Counted from the stretch's first letter, positions 23,906 to 32,524 are shown. The stretch is DNA of 39,037 nt from Deltaproteobacteria bacterium (GCA_019310965.1 JAFDDG010000034.1:1-39037); one strand, 5' to 3'. Notes: generated from the sequence alone by a model not told the origin. A program made the numbers and translations.

Positions 23906-26057
23906 TCCCCCCGCGGTACTCGCTGTAGTCGACCAGCGCGCGCAGGGCGCGCACCGCGCGCTGGGCGCTGGGATAGCAGACGCGCCCCTCTGCCTTGACG
24001 CCGAGGGCTCCCGCGTTGCCGTAGGCGCGGTCGGTGTGAACCAGCTCCGTGGCGCTGAGCACGGGCTTGCCGTGACGTTCGGAAGCCTCCCGAGCAGCGG
24101 CCGCATAACGACGGTCCTGACGCTCGTGGAAGGCAACGATTCGCTCGAGCCCGTAATCGGGATAGAAGGGCCCTCTCTTCAACACGTTCGCGGACGCCGC
24201 CTGGATGCCCAGCCCCAGATGGATCACGGCGTCGACGTCCGGGTGTGCACAGATCAGCTCGAGCACCTCGGGGATCGTCTCACGTGTCTCTCCGCCGGCC
24301 AGATCGATCGGATTGCTCCGACTCCACCGCGACGGAACCATGCCGTCGATCTTGGCGCGCAGATCTTCCGGCAGCGGCAGCAGCTCGAGCCCGGCGGCGG
24401 CGCAGGCATCGGCGGCCAGGACGCCCCAGCCCCCGGCGGTGGTGAACACCAGGGTGCGGCGACCCCGCGGCAGGGGCTGCGTCGCCAGCGTCGCGGCCCA
24501 CTCGAAGGCCTCCTCCACGTTGGGTGCACGCAAGACTCCGAGCTGCCCAACGACGCCGTCGAAGACGCGGTCGTCGGTCGCCAGCGAGCCCGTGTGACTC
24601 GCGGCCGCGCGTTGCCCTTCGTCAGCGACTCCTCCCTTCACCAGCACCAGCGGCTTGCGTGCCGTGAAACGCCGCACGACGTCGATGAAACGCGCACCAT
24701 CCGACACACCCTCGAGATACGCCAGGGCGACCTGCGTCTCCGGATCTGCGGCGTAGTATTCGAGAAAATCCGCCAGACGCAGCTGTGCGGAGTTGCCGCA
24801 CGAAATCGCCCGCGCCACACCCACCCCGGTTTCGACAGCGTAGTTCAGGAAGCTCGACACCAGGTTGCCACTCTGGCTCACCACCGAGATCGGCCCCGGC
24901 GGCGGATACGGCGCCACGATCTGAGCACACATCGAACGCGGTGTCGAAACGACACCCTGCCCGTTCGGGCCGACCATCACCATGCCGAGCTCGTCTGCCA
25001 CCTCGACCAGCTCGCGCTCCATCTGCCTACCGCGCTCGCCGGCTTCGCCGTAGCCCGCACTCGTGACGAACGCCGCACGCACGCCCCGCGCCGCACAGCG
25101 CCGCAGCAACTCGACGTTCACCTTGTTGGGCGTGCACATGAAGACGAGATCGGCTGCGCCTTCCGGCACGTCGCCGACATCGCCCAACGTGCTGCGGCCG
25201 AGCACGTCACTGCCTTCGCGGGTAACCGGAAAGAGCTCGCCCTGGTATCCGAAGCGCAGCAGGTTGTGAAGCGTCACGAAACCAAACTTGCCGGGGTGCG
25301 TCGACACACCGGACACGACGATGCCGCCGGGTTCGAACAGGGGACGGAAGCGCTCGAGCACGTCGGCATCGGAGGGCGTGGGCCGAGCGACCGGCGCCTG
25401 CGCCGACTCGCCGAGTTGAACCAGGGCGTCGACCGCCAGCGGCATGCCATCGCGCACGATCAAGGGGTTGAGGTCGACGCTCGCGACGTCCGGACGCTCC
25501 GCGGCCAGCTGCGACAATCCCAGCAGAACGGAGGAGAGCGCCGCGCCATCGACCGGCCCCTCGCCACGAAAGGGCTGTGTCAGAAGATGGCCTGCAGCCA
25601 GGCGCTGCGGCATGCGCCGAGCATCCGCCTCGGCGAGGGGCGCCGAGGCGAACACCACGTCCCCGAGCGCCTCGGTGAGGATGCCCCCGAGCCCCAGCAT
25701 CACGCACGGCCCCAGCTGCGGATCCCGCACCAGCCCCGCTATGAGCTCGCGGCGGCCGCTCACCATTTCCGCCACCAGCAGCCCCACCGCACCGTCGTCC
25801 GGGCGCGTCTCGCCGAGCAGCTCGCTCGCGGCCGCGCGCACGGCGGCCGCGTCTCCGAGCCCGAGGCGCACCAGGTTGCGCTCGGTCTTGTGCGCGATCG
25901 CGTCTCCGCACAGCTTCACGACCACAGGGAAACCCAGGCGCGTGGCCGCATCGGCCGCGGCGTCCGCGGTCGCGACGAACTCCTCACGGGCGAACGGAAT
26001 TCCGTAGCCGGCAAGCAGCCGTTTGGAAGCGTGCTCAGAGAGCGTCTGCGTCGCCAC
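23832..26057 (-). CDS. NDP-forming acyl-CoA synthetase (acetate--CoA ligase family), ATP-grasp domain first
   Basis: 741-aa protein of the ADP-forming acyl-CoA synthetase superfamily, which interconverts acyl-CoA, ADP and phosphate with acid, CoA and ATP. The ATP-grasp part comes first (about 1-225: FPVVVKLCGDAIAHKTE, GLGGILTEAL and DLNPLIVRDG). A CoA-binding Rossmann domain follows (about 240-370: GGIVVSGVSTHPGKFG; VGPNGQGVVS), then the ligase domains with the phosphohistidine motif ASHTGSLATDD and SQSGNLVSSFLNYA. Fused members are known in either domain order; the acid substrate cannot be read from sequence. The GTG start at 26057 lies 5 bases after the stop of the 42-codon thiolase-like frame and has no strong Shine-Dalgarno of its own. 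The C-terminal ~25 residues are arginine-rich antisense to xthA, probably an extension after loss of an earlier stop. Confidence 0.88.
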   Translation of the reverse strand: MATQTLSEHASKRLLAGYGIPFAREEFVATADAAADAATRLGFPVVVKLCGDAIAHKTERNLVRLGLGDAAAVRAAASELLGETRPDDGAVGLLVAEMVSGRRELIAGLVRDPQLGPCVMLGLGGILTEALGDVVFASAPLAEADARRMPQRLAAGHLLTQPFRGEGPVDGAALSSVLLGLSQLAAERPDVASVDLNPLIVRDGMPLAVDALVQLGESAQAPVARPTPSDADVLERFRPLFEPGGIVVSGVSTHPGKFGFVTLHNLLRFGYQGELFPVTREGSDVLGRSTLGDVGDVPEGAADLVFMCTPNKVNVELLRRCAARGVRAAFVTSAGYGEAGERGRQMERELVEVADELGMVMVGPNGQGVVSTPRSMCAQIVAPYPPPGPISVVSQSGNLVSSFLNYAVETGVGVARAISCGNSAQLRLADFLEYYAADPETQVALAYLEGVSDGARFIDVVRRFTARKPLVLVKGGVADEGQRAAASHTGSLATDDRVFDGVVGQLGVLRAPNVEEAFEWAATLATQPLPRGRRTLVFTTAGGWGVLAADACAAAGLELLPLPEDLRAKIDGMVPSRWSRSNPIDLAGGETRETIPEVLELICAHPDVDAVIHLGLGIQAASANVLKRGPFYPDYGLERIVAFHERQDRRYAAAAREASERHGKPVLSATELVHTDRAYGNAGALGVKAEGRVCYPSAQRAVRALRALVDYSEYRGGISRRSTDRRRRRPGSGRSRPRSDE

Positions 26058-26062
26058 CCCGC

Positions 26063-26191
26063 TCAGCCTGCCTCGAAGAGCCCCGCGGCGTCCCTGCCGG
26101 CCAGGTCGTCCGGTCGGTGCAGGTCGAACGAACTCCGGTGGGATTTCACCAGAGCTGTTCGGGCGTGGGCAACGATGACCGCTGCGCGCAT
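26063..26191 (-). pseudogene. Thiolase N-terminal remnant (42 codons) with intact ribosome binding site
   Basis: The frame starts at ATG 26191, preceded by AAAGGAG at a 4-5 base spacing, and ends at TGA 26063-26065. Its product begins MRAAVIVAHARTALVKSHRS and continues with HRPDDLA. This matches the start of acetyl-CoA acetyltransferases (MxxAVIVxAxRTPxGKxxxG...RPDDLA) but stops after about a tenth of the enzyme's length. No further thiolase sequence follows in any frame, because the acyl-CoA synthetase starts 5 bases later. The simplest reading is a thiolase gene deleted after its first 40 codons, leaving promoter, ribosome binding site and N-terminus as a leader for the synthetase. Alternatively it is a small functional leader peptide. 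The thiolase likeness is by eye. Confidence 0.7.
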
Positions 26192-26310
26192 GAGGCTCCT
26201 TTCGCAGGTGGGGCGAACACCTATCCTAACGGCTCCAGAAAGCTCAGGCCTACCCCCCGGCCTGTCGACAACACCGCCAGGTAGCGAACGTTGGTCGAGG
26301 GAGGGGTGTC

Positions 26311-27768
26311 GTGGAACCGACCGGCCTGATCGAGCAACTCGATTCCTTCTTCTCGCGCTGGGTCGTCGACCCGCTCGACGCAGTGATCTTCTTCGACATC
26401 GCTCCGTGGAGTGACGACGTCACGCTGCCACTCGTGGTGGTGTGGCTCATCCTCGGCGCCACATTCTTCACCCTGCGCTTCCAGTTCGTGAATTTCCGAG
26501 GTTTCCGTCACGCCATCGACTGCGTGCGCGGCATCTACACCGGCCCCGGCGAAACCGGCGAGATCTCGCACTTCCAGGCACTCTCGGCAGCGCTCTCGGC
26601 CACCGTCGGTCTCGGCAACATCGCCGGCGTCGCCTTCGCCGTGGCAATCGGTGGCCCGGGGGCCGTCTTCTGGATGGTCTTCGCGGGTTTCCTGGGCATG
26701 AGCTCCAAGTTCGCCGAGTGCACTCTGGGCCAGAAGTACAAGGTGGTCCGTGCCGACGGCCACGTTTCCGGCGGCCCGATGCACTACCTGAGGGACGGCC
26801 TGCGAGAACTGGGCCTGCCGCAGCTCGGTGGCTTCCTGGCGCCGCTCTTTGCCTTCATGTGTATCGGCGGCGCCTTCGGCGGCGGCAACATGTACCAGTC
26901 GAACCAGGCCTACAGCCAGGTCGCGAGCGTCGTACCGCTGCTCGACAACAGCTGGGGCGCCATCGCGTTCGGCCTCGGCCTCGCCAGCGCGGTGGGTCTC
27001 GTCATCGTCGGCGGCATCAAACGCATCGGCGAGGTCGCCGCGGCGCTGGTGCCGTTCATGTGTGGCATCTACGTCGTGTGCGGCCTCACCATCCTGGCAC
27101 TACATGCCGCAGACGTGCCGATGGGCCTCGGCACCATCGTAACGTCGGCATTCACCTGGGACGCAGGCCTCGGCGGCTTCGTCGGCGTGTTGATCCAGGG
27201 TTTCCGGCGCGCGGCATTCAGCAATGAAGCGGGCTGCGGCTCGGCGTCGATCGCACACTCGGCGGCACGCACCGACGAGCCCGTGCGCGAGGGCATGGTG
27301 GCGCTGCTCGAGCCCTTCGTGGACACCATCATCGTCTGCACCATGACGGGACTCGTGATCGTGGTAACGGGGACGTGGAACGACCCGAATGCCGGCACCG
27401 GCATTCAGATGACGAGTACCGCCTTTGCGACGGTCTTCACGTGGTTCCCGACATTGCTTTCGGCCATCGCGACGCTCTTCGCCTTCAGCACGATGATCTC
27501 GTGGAGCTACTACGGCGAGCAGTGTTGGGCGAGTCTCTTCGGACTCGGCTCGGTTCGCATCTACCAGGCGCTCTTCCTGCTCTTCGCCTGGGCCGGTGCG
27601 CTCTTCCAGGCCACCGCCGTCGTGAATTTCGGCGACATGATGATCCTGGGGATGGCGTTCCCGAACCTGGTCGGCGTTGCCTTGCTCTCCGGCACCGTCA
27701 AGTCCGAGCTCGACTCCTACTGGAGACGCCTCGAGGCCGGCGAACTGCCGCGTCGCGACGCCGCCTGA
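26311..27768 (+). CDS. AGCS family sodium:alanine/glycine symporter
   Basis: 485-aa polytopic membrane protein of the alanine/glycine:cation symporter family (AlsT/DagA-like), importing small neutral amino acids with sodium. About ten hydrophobic segments are visible. Typical family stretches are LSAALSATVGLGNIAGVAFA with GGPGAVFWM, GMSSKFAECTLGQKYK, GGPMHYLRDG, and FRRAAFSNEAGCGSASIAHS. The last matches the family's FSNEAGxGSAPIAHA signature with a cysteine and a serine replacing two small residues. The start is GTG at 26311 behind GAGGGAGGGG. It diverges from the thiolase remnant across 119 bp and converges on the cytochrome operon, with 7 bases between stops. Confidence 0.94.
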   Translation: MEPTGLIEQLDSFFSRWVVDPLDAVIFFDIAPWSDDVTLPLVVVWLILGATFFTLRFQFVNFRGFRHAIDCVRGIYTGPGETGEISHFQALSAALSATVGLGNIAGVAFAVAIGGPGAVFWMVFAGFLGMSSKFAECTLGQKYKVVRADGHVSGGPMHYLRDGLRELGLPQLGGFLAPLFAFMCIGGAFGGGNMYQSNQAYSQVASVVPLLDNSWGAIAFGLGLASAVGLVIVGGIKRIGEVAAALVPFMCGIYVVCGLTILALHAADVPMGLGTIVTSAFTWDAGLGGFVGVLIQGFRRAAFSNEAGCGSASIAHSAARTDEPVREGMVALLEPFVDTIIVCTMTGLVIVVTGTWNDPNAGTGIQMTSTAFATVFTWFPTLLSAIATLFAFSTMISWSYYGEQCWASLFGLGSVRIYQALFLLFAWAGALFQATAVVNFGDMMILGMAFPNLVGVALLSGTVKSELDSYWRRLEAGELPRRDAA

Positions 27769-27775
27769 AGTCGCG

Positions 27776-28660
27776 TCACTCGACGACGGTGATCGGCGGT
27801 GTCGGGGCTGCGGGAGCGGGCCGCTCGACGACCGGGGACACGGTTGGTGCAGTCGGCGGCACCACCTCGATGGCGTAGAGGTCCGAGAAGAGGACACGCC
27901 CCGAGGGTCCACCCATGCCTCCACGCGGCTCCTTCCAGCCGAGCGCGTTGGTGGTGTACCCCAGGATCGTCGACTTTTCGGTGCCGTACAGATAGGCGGC
28001 GGCGAGCGGGTACTGGCCGGGCCGTGTCGGCGCGCGCAGCGTGAAGACGACGCTGGCACTGGACCATCTGCCGGCGGCAGAATCGGACGCGATATCCGTC
28101 ACATTGACGTAGCTGATGTTGCGGCCCCGACCCTCGGGGCGCCGCGCGAGCCACTCCGTCTGCGGCTGCCCGTCCGGGCCGGTGATCCGCGGCGGCGCGG
28201 CCACTTGCCAGCCGGCGGACGCCAGCGGGCGCGCGTGCCAGCGGTGCGGACGGTCGACCAGCGCCACCCCCACCACCGGGCCGGCGCCACCCGTCACGGA
28301 AATGCGCACCTCGAAGTCCTGGCCGGTCGTCACCCGGGCCGGCGCGGCCAGCGACACGGTCGAGGCCACATCCAGGGCGCGGATCTGGTCCGCCAGCGCC
28401 TGGCGATCCGGCTCGGTGAGGCTCGCATAGCCCTTCTGCCCGGAGAGCACGACGGCCACGTGCTTGCGCTCGGCCAGCTCCTTGGCCGCGCGATCCGGCG
28501 AGCCATCGAGCATCTCGATGCTCCGGGAGGAGTGACAGCCGGCACAATAGGGAGCCACGTCGGTCTGGTAACTGGGCGTTCCGCCCGGATAGGCGCTGGC
28601 TCCCCAGGCCGCGAACACAGACCCCGCAACCACGCAGGCCAGCCAGCTTCGAAACGTCAT
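27776..28660 (-). CDS. Exported monohaem cytochrome c with C-terminal beta-sandwich-like domain
   Basis: 294-aa secreted protein. The start is ATG at 28660, following GAGGAGG at 8 bases and overlapping the upstream gene's stop (ATGA). A signal peptide (WLACVVAGSVFAAWGASA) leads to one CxxCH haem motif (DVAPYCAGCHSSRSIEML) and a short helical cytochrome part up to about residue 90. The remaining ~200 residues are strand-rich without cysteines (VTTGQDFEVRISVTGGAG; SASVVFTLRAPTRPGQYPLA), resembling an Ig-like or choice-of-anchor-type domain; that structural reading is inference. The C-terminal 30 residues are Pro/Thr/Val-rich. It is the second gene of a two-cytochrome operon and is probably the soluble electron partner of the pentahaem protein. 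Confidence 0.8.
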   Translation of the reverse strand: MTFRSWLACVVAGSVFAAWGASAYPGGTPSYQTDVAPYCAGCHSSRSIEMLDGSPDRAAKELAERKHVAVVLSGQKGYASLTEPDRQALADQIRALDVASTVSLAAPARVTTGQDFEVRISVTGGAGPVVGVALVDRPHRWHARPLASAGWQVAAPPRITGPDGQPQTEWLARRPEGRGRNISYVNVTDIASDSAAGRWSSASVVFTLRAPTRPGQYPLAAAYLYGTEKSTILGYTTNALGWKEPRGGMGGPSGRVLFSDLYAIEVVPPTAPTVSPVVERPAPAAPTPPITVVE

Positions 28661-29268
28661 CCGCTTGCCTCCTCGAACTCCAGGTGACAGCGCGCGCACT
28701 GCGACCGCACCCGGACAGCATCCAGAAAGTAGGGCGCAATGGGGGCACTGCGCTCGTGCGATGCGTGGCATTCGACGCAATTCACCCCCAGCTCCACATT
28801 GTGCACCGCCAGCTCGTGAAACGCGGGGCTCTGCCACGCCTCGCGCACGGGCGGGTCGAACTCGGCGTGACACTGGCGGCAGTCTTCGTCCCACAGGGGC
28901 CAGCGCATGCCGGCGGGCTCCTCGAAACGACCCGTGGCCCAGGCGAGTGCATCCTTCGCGGCAAGGGCCTTCACCCGCACACGGCCGATGATGCTCGCTC
29001 CACCGTGACAATCGATGCAGCGAAAGCCGCCATCCGCGCGCTCTGCGTTGCCAGCCGTGGCGTGAGCCGCTGCCAGCGTCGACGCGGGCAGGCTGACGAA
29101 ATCGTCGCGGATCGCACGGTGCAACGGCTCGCCGGACGGCAGGTGACACGCGTTGCAGAAATCATTGCGCGCCTCCAGCCGCTCGGTCGCGAGCCAACCC
29201 AGAGGCGCAAGGACGGCACAGCCCAGCACGAGCCCCACTTGCCATCTCACCGGCTTCGCCATCGCCAT
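28657..29268 (-). CDS. Membrane-anchored pentahaem cytochrome c, NapC/NirT-like
   Basis: 203-aa cytochrome. One N-terminal membrane anchor (about residues 9-27) is followed within ten residues by the first haem motif, the NapC/NirT/NrfH layout of quinol-oxidising cytochromes. Five CxxCH motifs are present: CNACH (C38), CIDCH, CRQCH, CVECH and CARCH near the C-terminus. Many other histidines and methionines could serve as sixth ligands. It would pass electrons from membrane quinol to periplasmic acceptors, most simply its operon partner, whose ATG overlaps this stop codon. The start could be ATG 29268 or ATG 29262; neither has a strong Shine-Dalgarno. It diverges from the LLM oxidoreductase gene across 59 bp. 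The terminal acceptor is unknown. Confidence 0.85.
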   Translation of the reverse strand: MAMAKPVRWQVGLVLGCAVLAPLGWLATERLEARNDFCNACHLPSGEPLHRAIRDDFVSLPASTLAAAHATAGNAERADGGFRCIDCHGGASIIGRVRVKALAAKDALAWATGRFEEPAGMRWPLWDEDCRQCHAEFDPPVREAWQSPAFHELAVHNVELGVNCVECHASHERSAPIAPYFLDAVRVRSQCARCHLEFEEASG

Positions 29269-29327
29269 TCCGAGCTTCTGATAGAGTAGTCCGCTTCACG
29301 GAGCAACGAAGCAGAGGGAGATTCGCG

Positions 29328-30206
29328 ATGCAACTCGGTCGTCTCGGGGTGTGGACCTGGATGGACACCTTCTCCGCAGCGGATGCCGCCGCGTTCGCCG
29401 CCCAAGTCGAAGACTGGGGCTATTCCGCTCTGTGGATCCCCGAAGCCGTCGGGCGCGACCCGCTGGTGCTGCACGCCCACCTCGCCGGCGCCACATCGAA
29501 GCTGATTCTCGCGACGGGCATCGCCAACCTCTACGCCCGCGATCCGATGACGATGCGCGCGGGCCGCGACACCCTGGCCGAGCTCTCGAATGGCCGCTTC
29601 CTGCTCGGCCTCGGCGTCTCGCACGCCCCCATGGTGAGCGGCATGCGCGGCCACGAGTACGGCAAACCCATTGCCACCATGCGCGCCTACCTGGAAGCGA
29701 TGGAGAAGGCGCTCTACCTCGGCCCGGCGCCGCCGGAGACGCCGCCGGTGGTGCTGGCGGCGCTGCGCCCCAAAATGCTGGGACTGGCCGCGGAATCGGC
29801 CGAGGGAGCACACCCCTACAATGTGACGCCCGAGCACACGGCACGCGCGAGAGAGATCCTGGGCAAGGACGCCTGGCTGTGTCCGGAGCAGAAGGTCATG
29901 CTGGAAACCGACGCGAGCAAGGCGCGTGCCGTCGCGCGCCAGACCTTCGGTCCCTATGTCACGCTCCCGAATTACCAGAACAACTTGAAGTGGCTGGGCT
30001 TCGAGGACTCCGACTTCCAGGACGGCGGCTCGGACCGCCTGCTCGACGCGCTCTTCGCCTGGGGCGACGAGCGCGCGATTCGCCAACGCATCCAGGCCCA
30101 TTGGGACGCCGGTGCCGACCACGTCTGCATCCAGCCGATCCGCCCCGACGGCGAGCAGGGCCCGGATCACCAGCTACTCGAGCTGCTGGCCCCGGCCAAC
30201 GCGTGA
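29328..30206 (+). CDS. LLM-class F420-dependent oxidoreductase (TIGR03620-like)
   Basis: 292-aa luciferase-like monooxygenase-fold protein. The sequence opens with GRLGVWTWMDTFSAADAAAF and DWGYSALWIPEAVGRDPLVL, then LILATGIANLYARDPMTM and FLLGLGVSHAPMV, which together match the TIGR03620 subgroup of probable F420-dependent enzymes. The cofactor and substrate are inferred from family only; FMN cannot be excluded. Length and both ends fit a complete protein. The ATG at 29328 follows AGAGGGAGA at a suitable distance. The gene starts 59 bp from the divergent cytochrome operon and precedes dapL by 130 bp. If the family call holds, the host makes coenzyme F420, which fits Actinobacteria-like and several uncultured deltaproteobacterial lineages. 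Confidence 0.88.
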   Translation: MQLGRLGVWTWMDTFSAADAAAFAAQVEDWGYSALWIPEAVGRDPLVLHAHLAGATSKLILATGIANLYARDPMTMRAGRDTLAELSNGRFLLGLGVSHAPMVSGMRGHEYGKPIATMRAYLEAMEKALYLGPAPPETPPVVLAALRPKMLGLAAESAEGAHPYNVTPEHTARAREILGKDAWLCPEQKVMLETDASKARAVARQTFGPYVTLPNYQNNLKWLGFEDSDFQDGGSDRLLDALFAWGDERAIRQRIQAHWDAGADHVCIQPIRPDGEQGPDHQLLELLAPANA

Positions 30207-30335
30207 GCACGGCGCCGCGCCATTCACCGGGGAGCGGTGGGGCCGCGCAGGCGAGCGAGCCAACGAGCGCCGCTCGAGGCGGCCGAACCCGAGCGGGCTG
30301 ATCGACCCCGAAGGAGTCGGCTAGACTGCCGCGCC

Positions 30336-31574
30336 ATGGCGCGCATCAACGACGACTACGAGAAGCTCCAGGCCGGCTATCTATTCCCCGAAATCGGCCG
30401 ACGCGTGGCGGCCTTCCAGTCGGAGCACCCGGACGCTTCGGTGATCCGGCTCGGCATCGGTGACGTGACGCTCCCGCTGGCGCCGGCCGTCGTGCAGGCC
30501 CTGCACGACGCGACCGACGAGATGGGCACCGCGGAGGGCTTCCGCGGCTACGGCCCGGAGCGGGGCGCAGAGGACTTTTTGCTCGAAGGCATCCTCGAGC
30601 ACGACTTCACCTCGCGCGGGGTAACGCTGGCCAAGGACGAGATCTTCGTCTCCGACGGCAGCAAGCAGGACAGCGGAAACATCCAGGAGATCTTCGGTCG
30701 CGACTGCCACATCGCCGTCACCGATCCGGTCTACCCCGTCTACGTCGACACGAACGTGATGGCCGGGCGCACCGGTGCTGCGGGCGACAGCGGTCGCTTC
30801 GCGGGCATCCTCTACCTGCCGGCAACCGAGGAAAACGGCTTCGTCCCGCCGCCGCCAGACGCACCTGCAGACATTGCCTACCTGTGCTCACCAAACAACC
30901 CCACCGGCTCCGTGGCCAGCCACGCGGCACTGGCCGAGTGGGTGGCGTGGGCGCGGGAGCACGACGCCGTGATCATCTACGACGCCGCCTACGACGCGTT
31001 CATCCAGGACCCCTCCCTGCCCCACTCGATCTACGAGGTCGACGGCGCCAAGGAGTGCGCCATCGAGATGCGCAGCTTCTCGAAGCGTGCGGGCTTCACC
31101 GGCGTGCGCTGCGCCTACACCGTCGTGCCACACGGCGTCACCGGCAGCGACGCCGCCGGCCAGCGCGTACCCCTCAACGGTCTCTGGTTGCGGCGCCACT
31201 GCACCAAGTTCAACGGCGTCCCCTACGTGGTGCAGCGCGCCGCCGGCGCCGTTTTTTCACCCGAGGGCCGCAAGCAGACCCAGGAACAGGTGGCGCACTA
31301 CATGTCCAACGCCGCGTATATCCGCACCGGTCTCACGGACGCCGGCTTCGTCTGCTTCGGCGGCGAGCACGCGCCGTACGTGTGGGTGCGCACACCGCAG
31401 GGGCTGTCGTCGTGGGACTGCTTCGACCGCATCCTCGGCGAGGCGAACGTGGTAACGACCCCGGGCTCGGGTTTCGGGGCCAGCGGTGAGGGTTACTTCC
31501 GCATCTCGGCGTTCAACTCGCGAGAGAACGTCGAGGCAGCCGTGTCGCGCATCCAACGCGCATTCGCCGGCTGA
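30336..31574 (+). CDS. dapL: LL-diaminopimelate aminotransferase
   Basis: 412-aa PLP aminotransferase that converts tetrahydrodipicolinate directly to LL-diaminopimelate using glutamate, bypassing the acylated intermediates of the DapC/D/E route to lysine and peptidoglycan. The N-terminus ([20 protein letters not shown]), [45 protein letters not shown] and the PLP lysine K250 in [15 protein letters not shown] are all family-typical, as is the length. The ATG at 30336 is chosen by alignment with the usual start; the frame is open 33 codons upstream. The next gene begins 16 bases after its stop, so dapL and the OsmC-family gene probably share a transcript. Confidence 0.94.
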   Translation: MARINDDYEKLQAGYLFPEIGRRVAAFQSEHPDASVIRLGIGDVTLPLAPAVVQALHDATDEMGTAEGFRGYGPERGAEDFLLEGILEHDFTSRGVTLAKDEIFVSDGSKQDSGNIQEIFGRDCHIAVTDPVYPVYVDTNVMAGRTGAAGDSGRFAGILYLPATEENGFVPPPPDAPADIAYLCSPNNPTGSVASHAALAEWVAWAREHDAVIIYDAAYDAFIQDPSLPHSIYEVDGAKECAIEMRSFSKRAGFTGVRCAYTVVPHGVTGSDAAGQRVPLNGLWLRRHCTKFNGVPYVVQRAAGAVFSPEGRKQTQEQVAHYMSNAAYIRTGLTDAGFVCFGGEHAPYVWVRTPQGLSSWDCFDRILGEANVVTTPGSGFGASGEGYFRISAFNSRENVEAAVSRIQRAFAG

Positions 31575-31590
31575 CGCCGGGAGGCGCCGC

Positions 31591-32037
31591 ATGTCCGAAC
31601 ATCGCTCGACCATCGAGTGGCAGCGCGGCGACGCCGCCTTCGACTACGAGAGCTACTCCCGCAATCACACCTGGCGCTTCGAAAACGGCCTCGGCGTGGA
31701 GGCCTCGGCCGCCCCCGAGTTCCTGGGCGACGCGGCGCGCATCGACCCCGAGGAGGCCCTGGTGGCCTCGATCGCGAGCTGCCACATGCTGACCTTCCTG
31801 GCGCTGGCGGCGCGCAAGCGCTGGGTGGTGGAGCGCTATCGCGACGCCGCGGTCGGCACCCTCGAGAAGAACAGCGACGGCAAGCTCGCTGTCACGCGGG
31901 TGGTGCTGCATCCAGAGGTCGAGTTTGCAGATGTTGCGCCGAGCACCGAGCAGCTCGAGAAGGCACACCACAAGGCGCATGAGGGCTGCTTCATCGCGAA
32001 CTCGGTGCGCACGCAGATCGATCTGGAACCCGTCTGA
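31591..32037 (+). CDS. OsmC family protein
   Basis: 148-aa OsmC/Ohr superfamily protein. Members reduce organic hydroperoxides with a redox pair of cysteines, or serve related stress roles. Two family cysteines are visible, in ASIASCHMLTFLALA and AHEGCFIANSV, at the expected mid and C-terminal positions. The sequence also shows the family's DPEEALVASIASCH block. The sequence around the second cysteine (KAHEGCFIANS) fits the OsmC/YhfA branch rather than classical Ohr. The ATG at 31591 follows GGGAGG; the frame runs 35 codons further upstream into dapL without homology. It lies 16 bases after dapL, and a strong hairpin follows it. Confidence 0.9.
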   Translation: MSEHRSTIEWQRGDAAFDYESYSRNHTWRFENGLGVEASAAPEFLGDAARIDPEEALVASIASCHMLTFLALAARKRWVVERYRDAAVGTLEKNSDGKLAVTRVVLHPEVEFADVAPSTEQLEKAHHKAHEGCFIANSVRTQIDLEPV

Positions 32038-32044
32038 GAGCGCG

Positions 32045-32076
32045 AGGGCGCACCCGGCTCGCGCCGGATGCGCCCT
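32045..32076. terminator. Long hairpin between convergent OsmC and repeat-protein genes
   Basis: AGGGCGCA (32045-32052) pairs with TGCGCCCT (32069-32076). After one C-A mismatch, CCGGC (32054-32058) pairs with GCCGG (32063-32067) around a TCGC loop. That is 13 pairs in a 32-base element, in the 61-bp gap between convergent genes. It probably ends transcription from one or both sides, though no T-run follows directly. A REP-type repeat is the alternative. Confidence 0.65.
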
Positions 32077-32098
32077 GTGGCAGTCCGGACGCCTTTGC

Positions 32099-32524
32099 TC
32101 AATGATCCCGACGGCGGTCGGCACGATCGTGGCGCCGAGCGATGCGCGTCCCCCGGCGGTCGAGACGCCCATCGATGCGCTCGCCCTTGCGATCGAGATG
32201 TCGATCGACGCGGTCGCCCCTGCGGTCGAGCCGCCGGTCGATGCGGTCGCCCTTGCGATCCAGACGCCGCGCCAGGCCGTCTCGACCGTGCTCGGCGGCG
32301 ATCTCCGCCCTGCGATCCAGGCGGGCGTCGACGCGATCGCCGCGGCGATCGAGACGACGATCGATGCGGTCGCCCTTTCGATCGAGATGTGCTTCGACGC
32401 GGTCGCCGCGGCGGTCGAGGCGCTCCTCGATGCGGTCGCCCCTCTCGTCCGGGTCCGCCGCGGCGTTGTCCGCGAGGGCGATGCCCAGGCTCCAGATCAT
32501 CACGAGAGTCATTGCGGTCTTCAT
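32099..32524 (-). CDS. Secreted arginine/aspartate-rich hendecad-repeat protein
   Basis: 141-aa exported protein of unknown function. The ATG at 32524 follows AAGGAG at 7 bases and starts a signal peptide (MKTAMTLVMIWSLGIALADN). The mature part is a run of 11-residue units of the form R-(R/K)-G-D-R-(I/V)-x-x-x-L-D: eight clear copies plus one degenerate 19-residue unit in the middle. RRGDRV and RKGDRI units often alternate, giving a 22-residue higher-order period. Hydrophobic residues occur only at I/V and L with 4/7 spacing, the pattern of an 11-residue coiled coil, so a long, highly charged single helix is likely. Similar LDxRGDRI repeats occur in uncharacterised proteobacterial proteins as I recall. 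The underlying 33-bp DNA repeat also keeps other frames open. Confidence 0.85.
   Translation of the reverse strand: MKTAMTLVMIWSLGIALADNAAADPDERGDRIEERLDRRGDRVEAHLDRKGDRIDRRLDRRGDRVDARLDRRAEIAAEHGRDGLARRLDRKGDRIDRRLDRRGDRVDRHLDRKGERIDGRLDRRGTRIARRHDRADRRRDH
32130..32450 (-). repeat. Tandem 33-bp coding repeats
   Basis: About nine degenerate copies of a 33-bp unit (plus-strand theme GATGCGGTCGCC / GATCGAGACG) encode the 11-residue repeats of the gene at 32099-32524. One unit near the middle (about 32270-32330) is longer and diverged. The period is a multiple of three, so copy number can change without frameshift. Confidence 0.85.

Noticed and set aside
24036..26414. 792-codon plus-strand frame
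   Set aside because: Antisense to the acyl-CoA synthetase, with no recognisable sequence.
32130..32450. Regularly spaced repeats resembling a small CRISPR array
   Set aside because: Units are contiguous 33-bp coding repeats without unique spacers.
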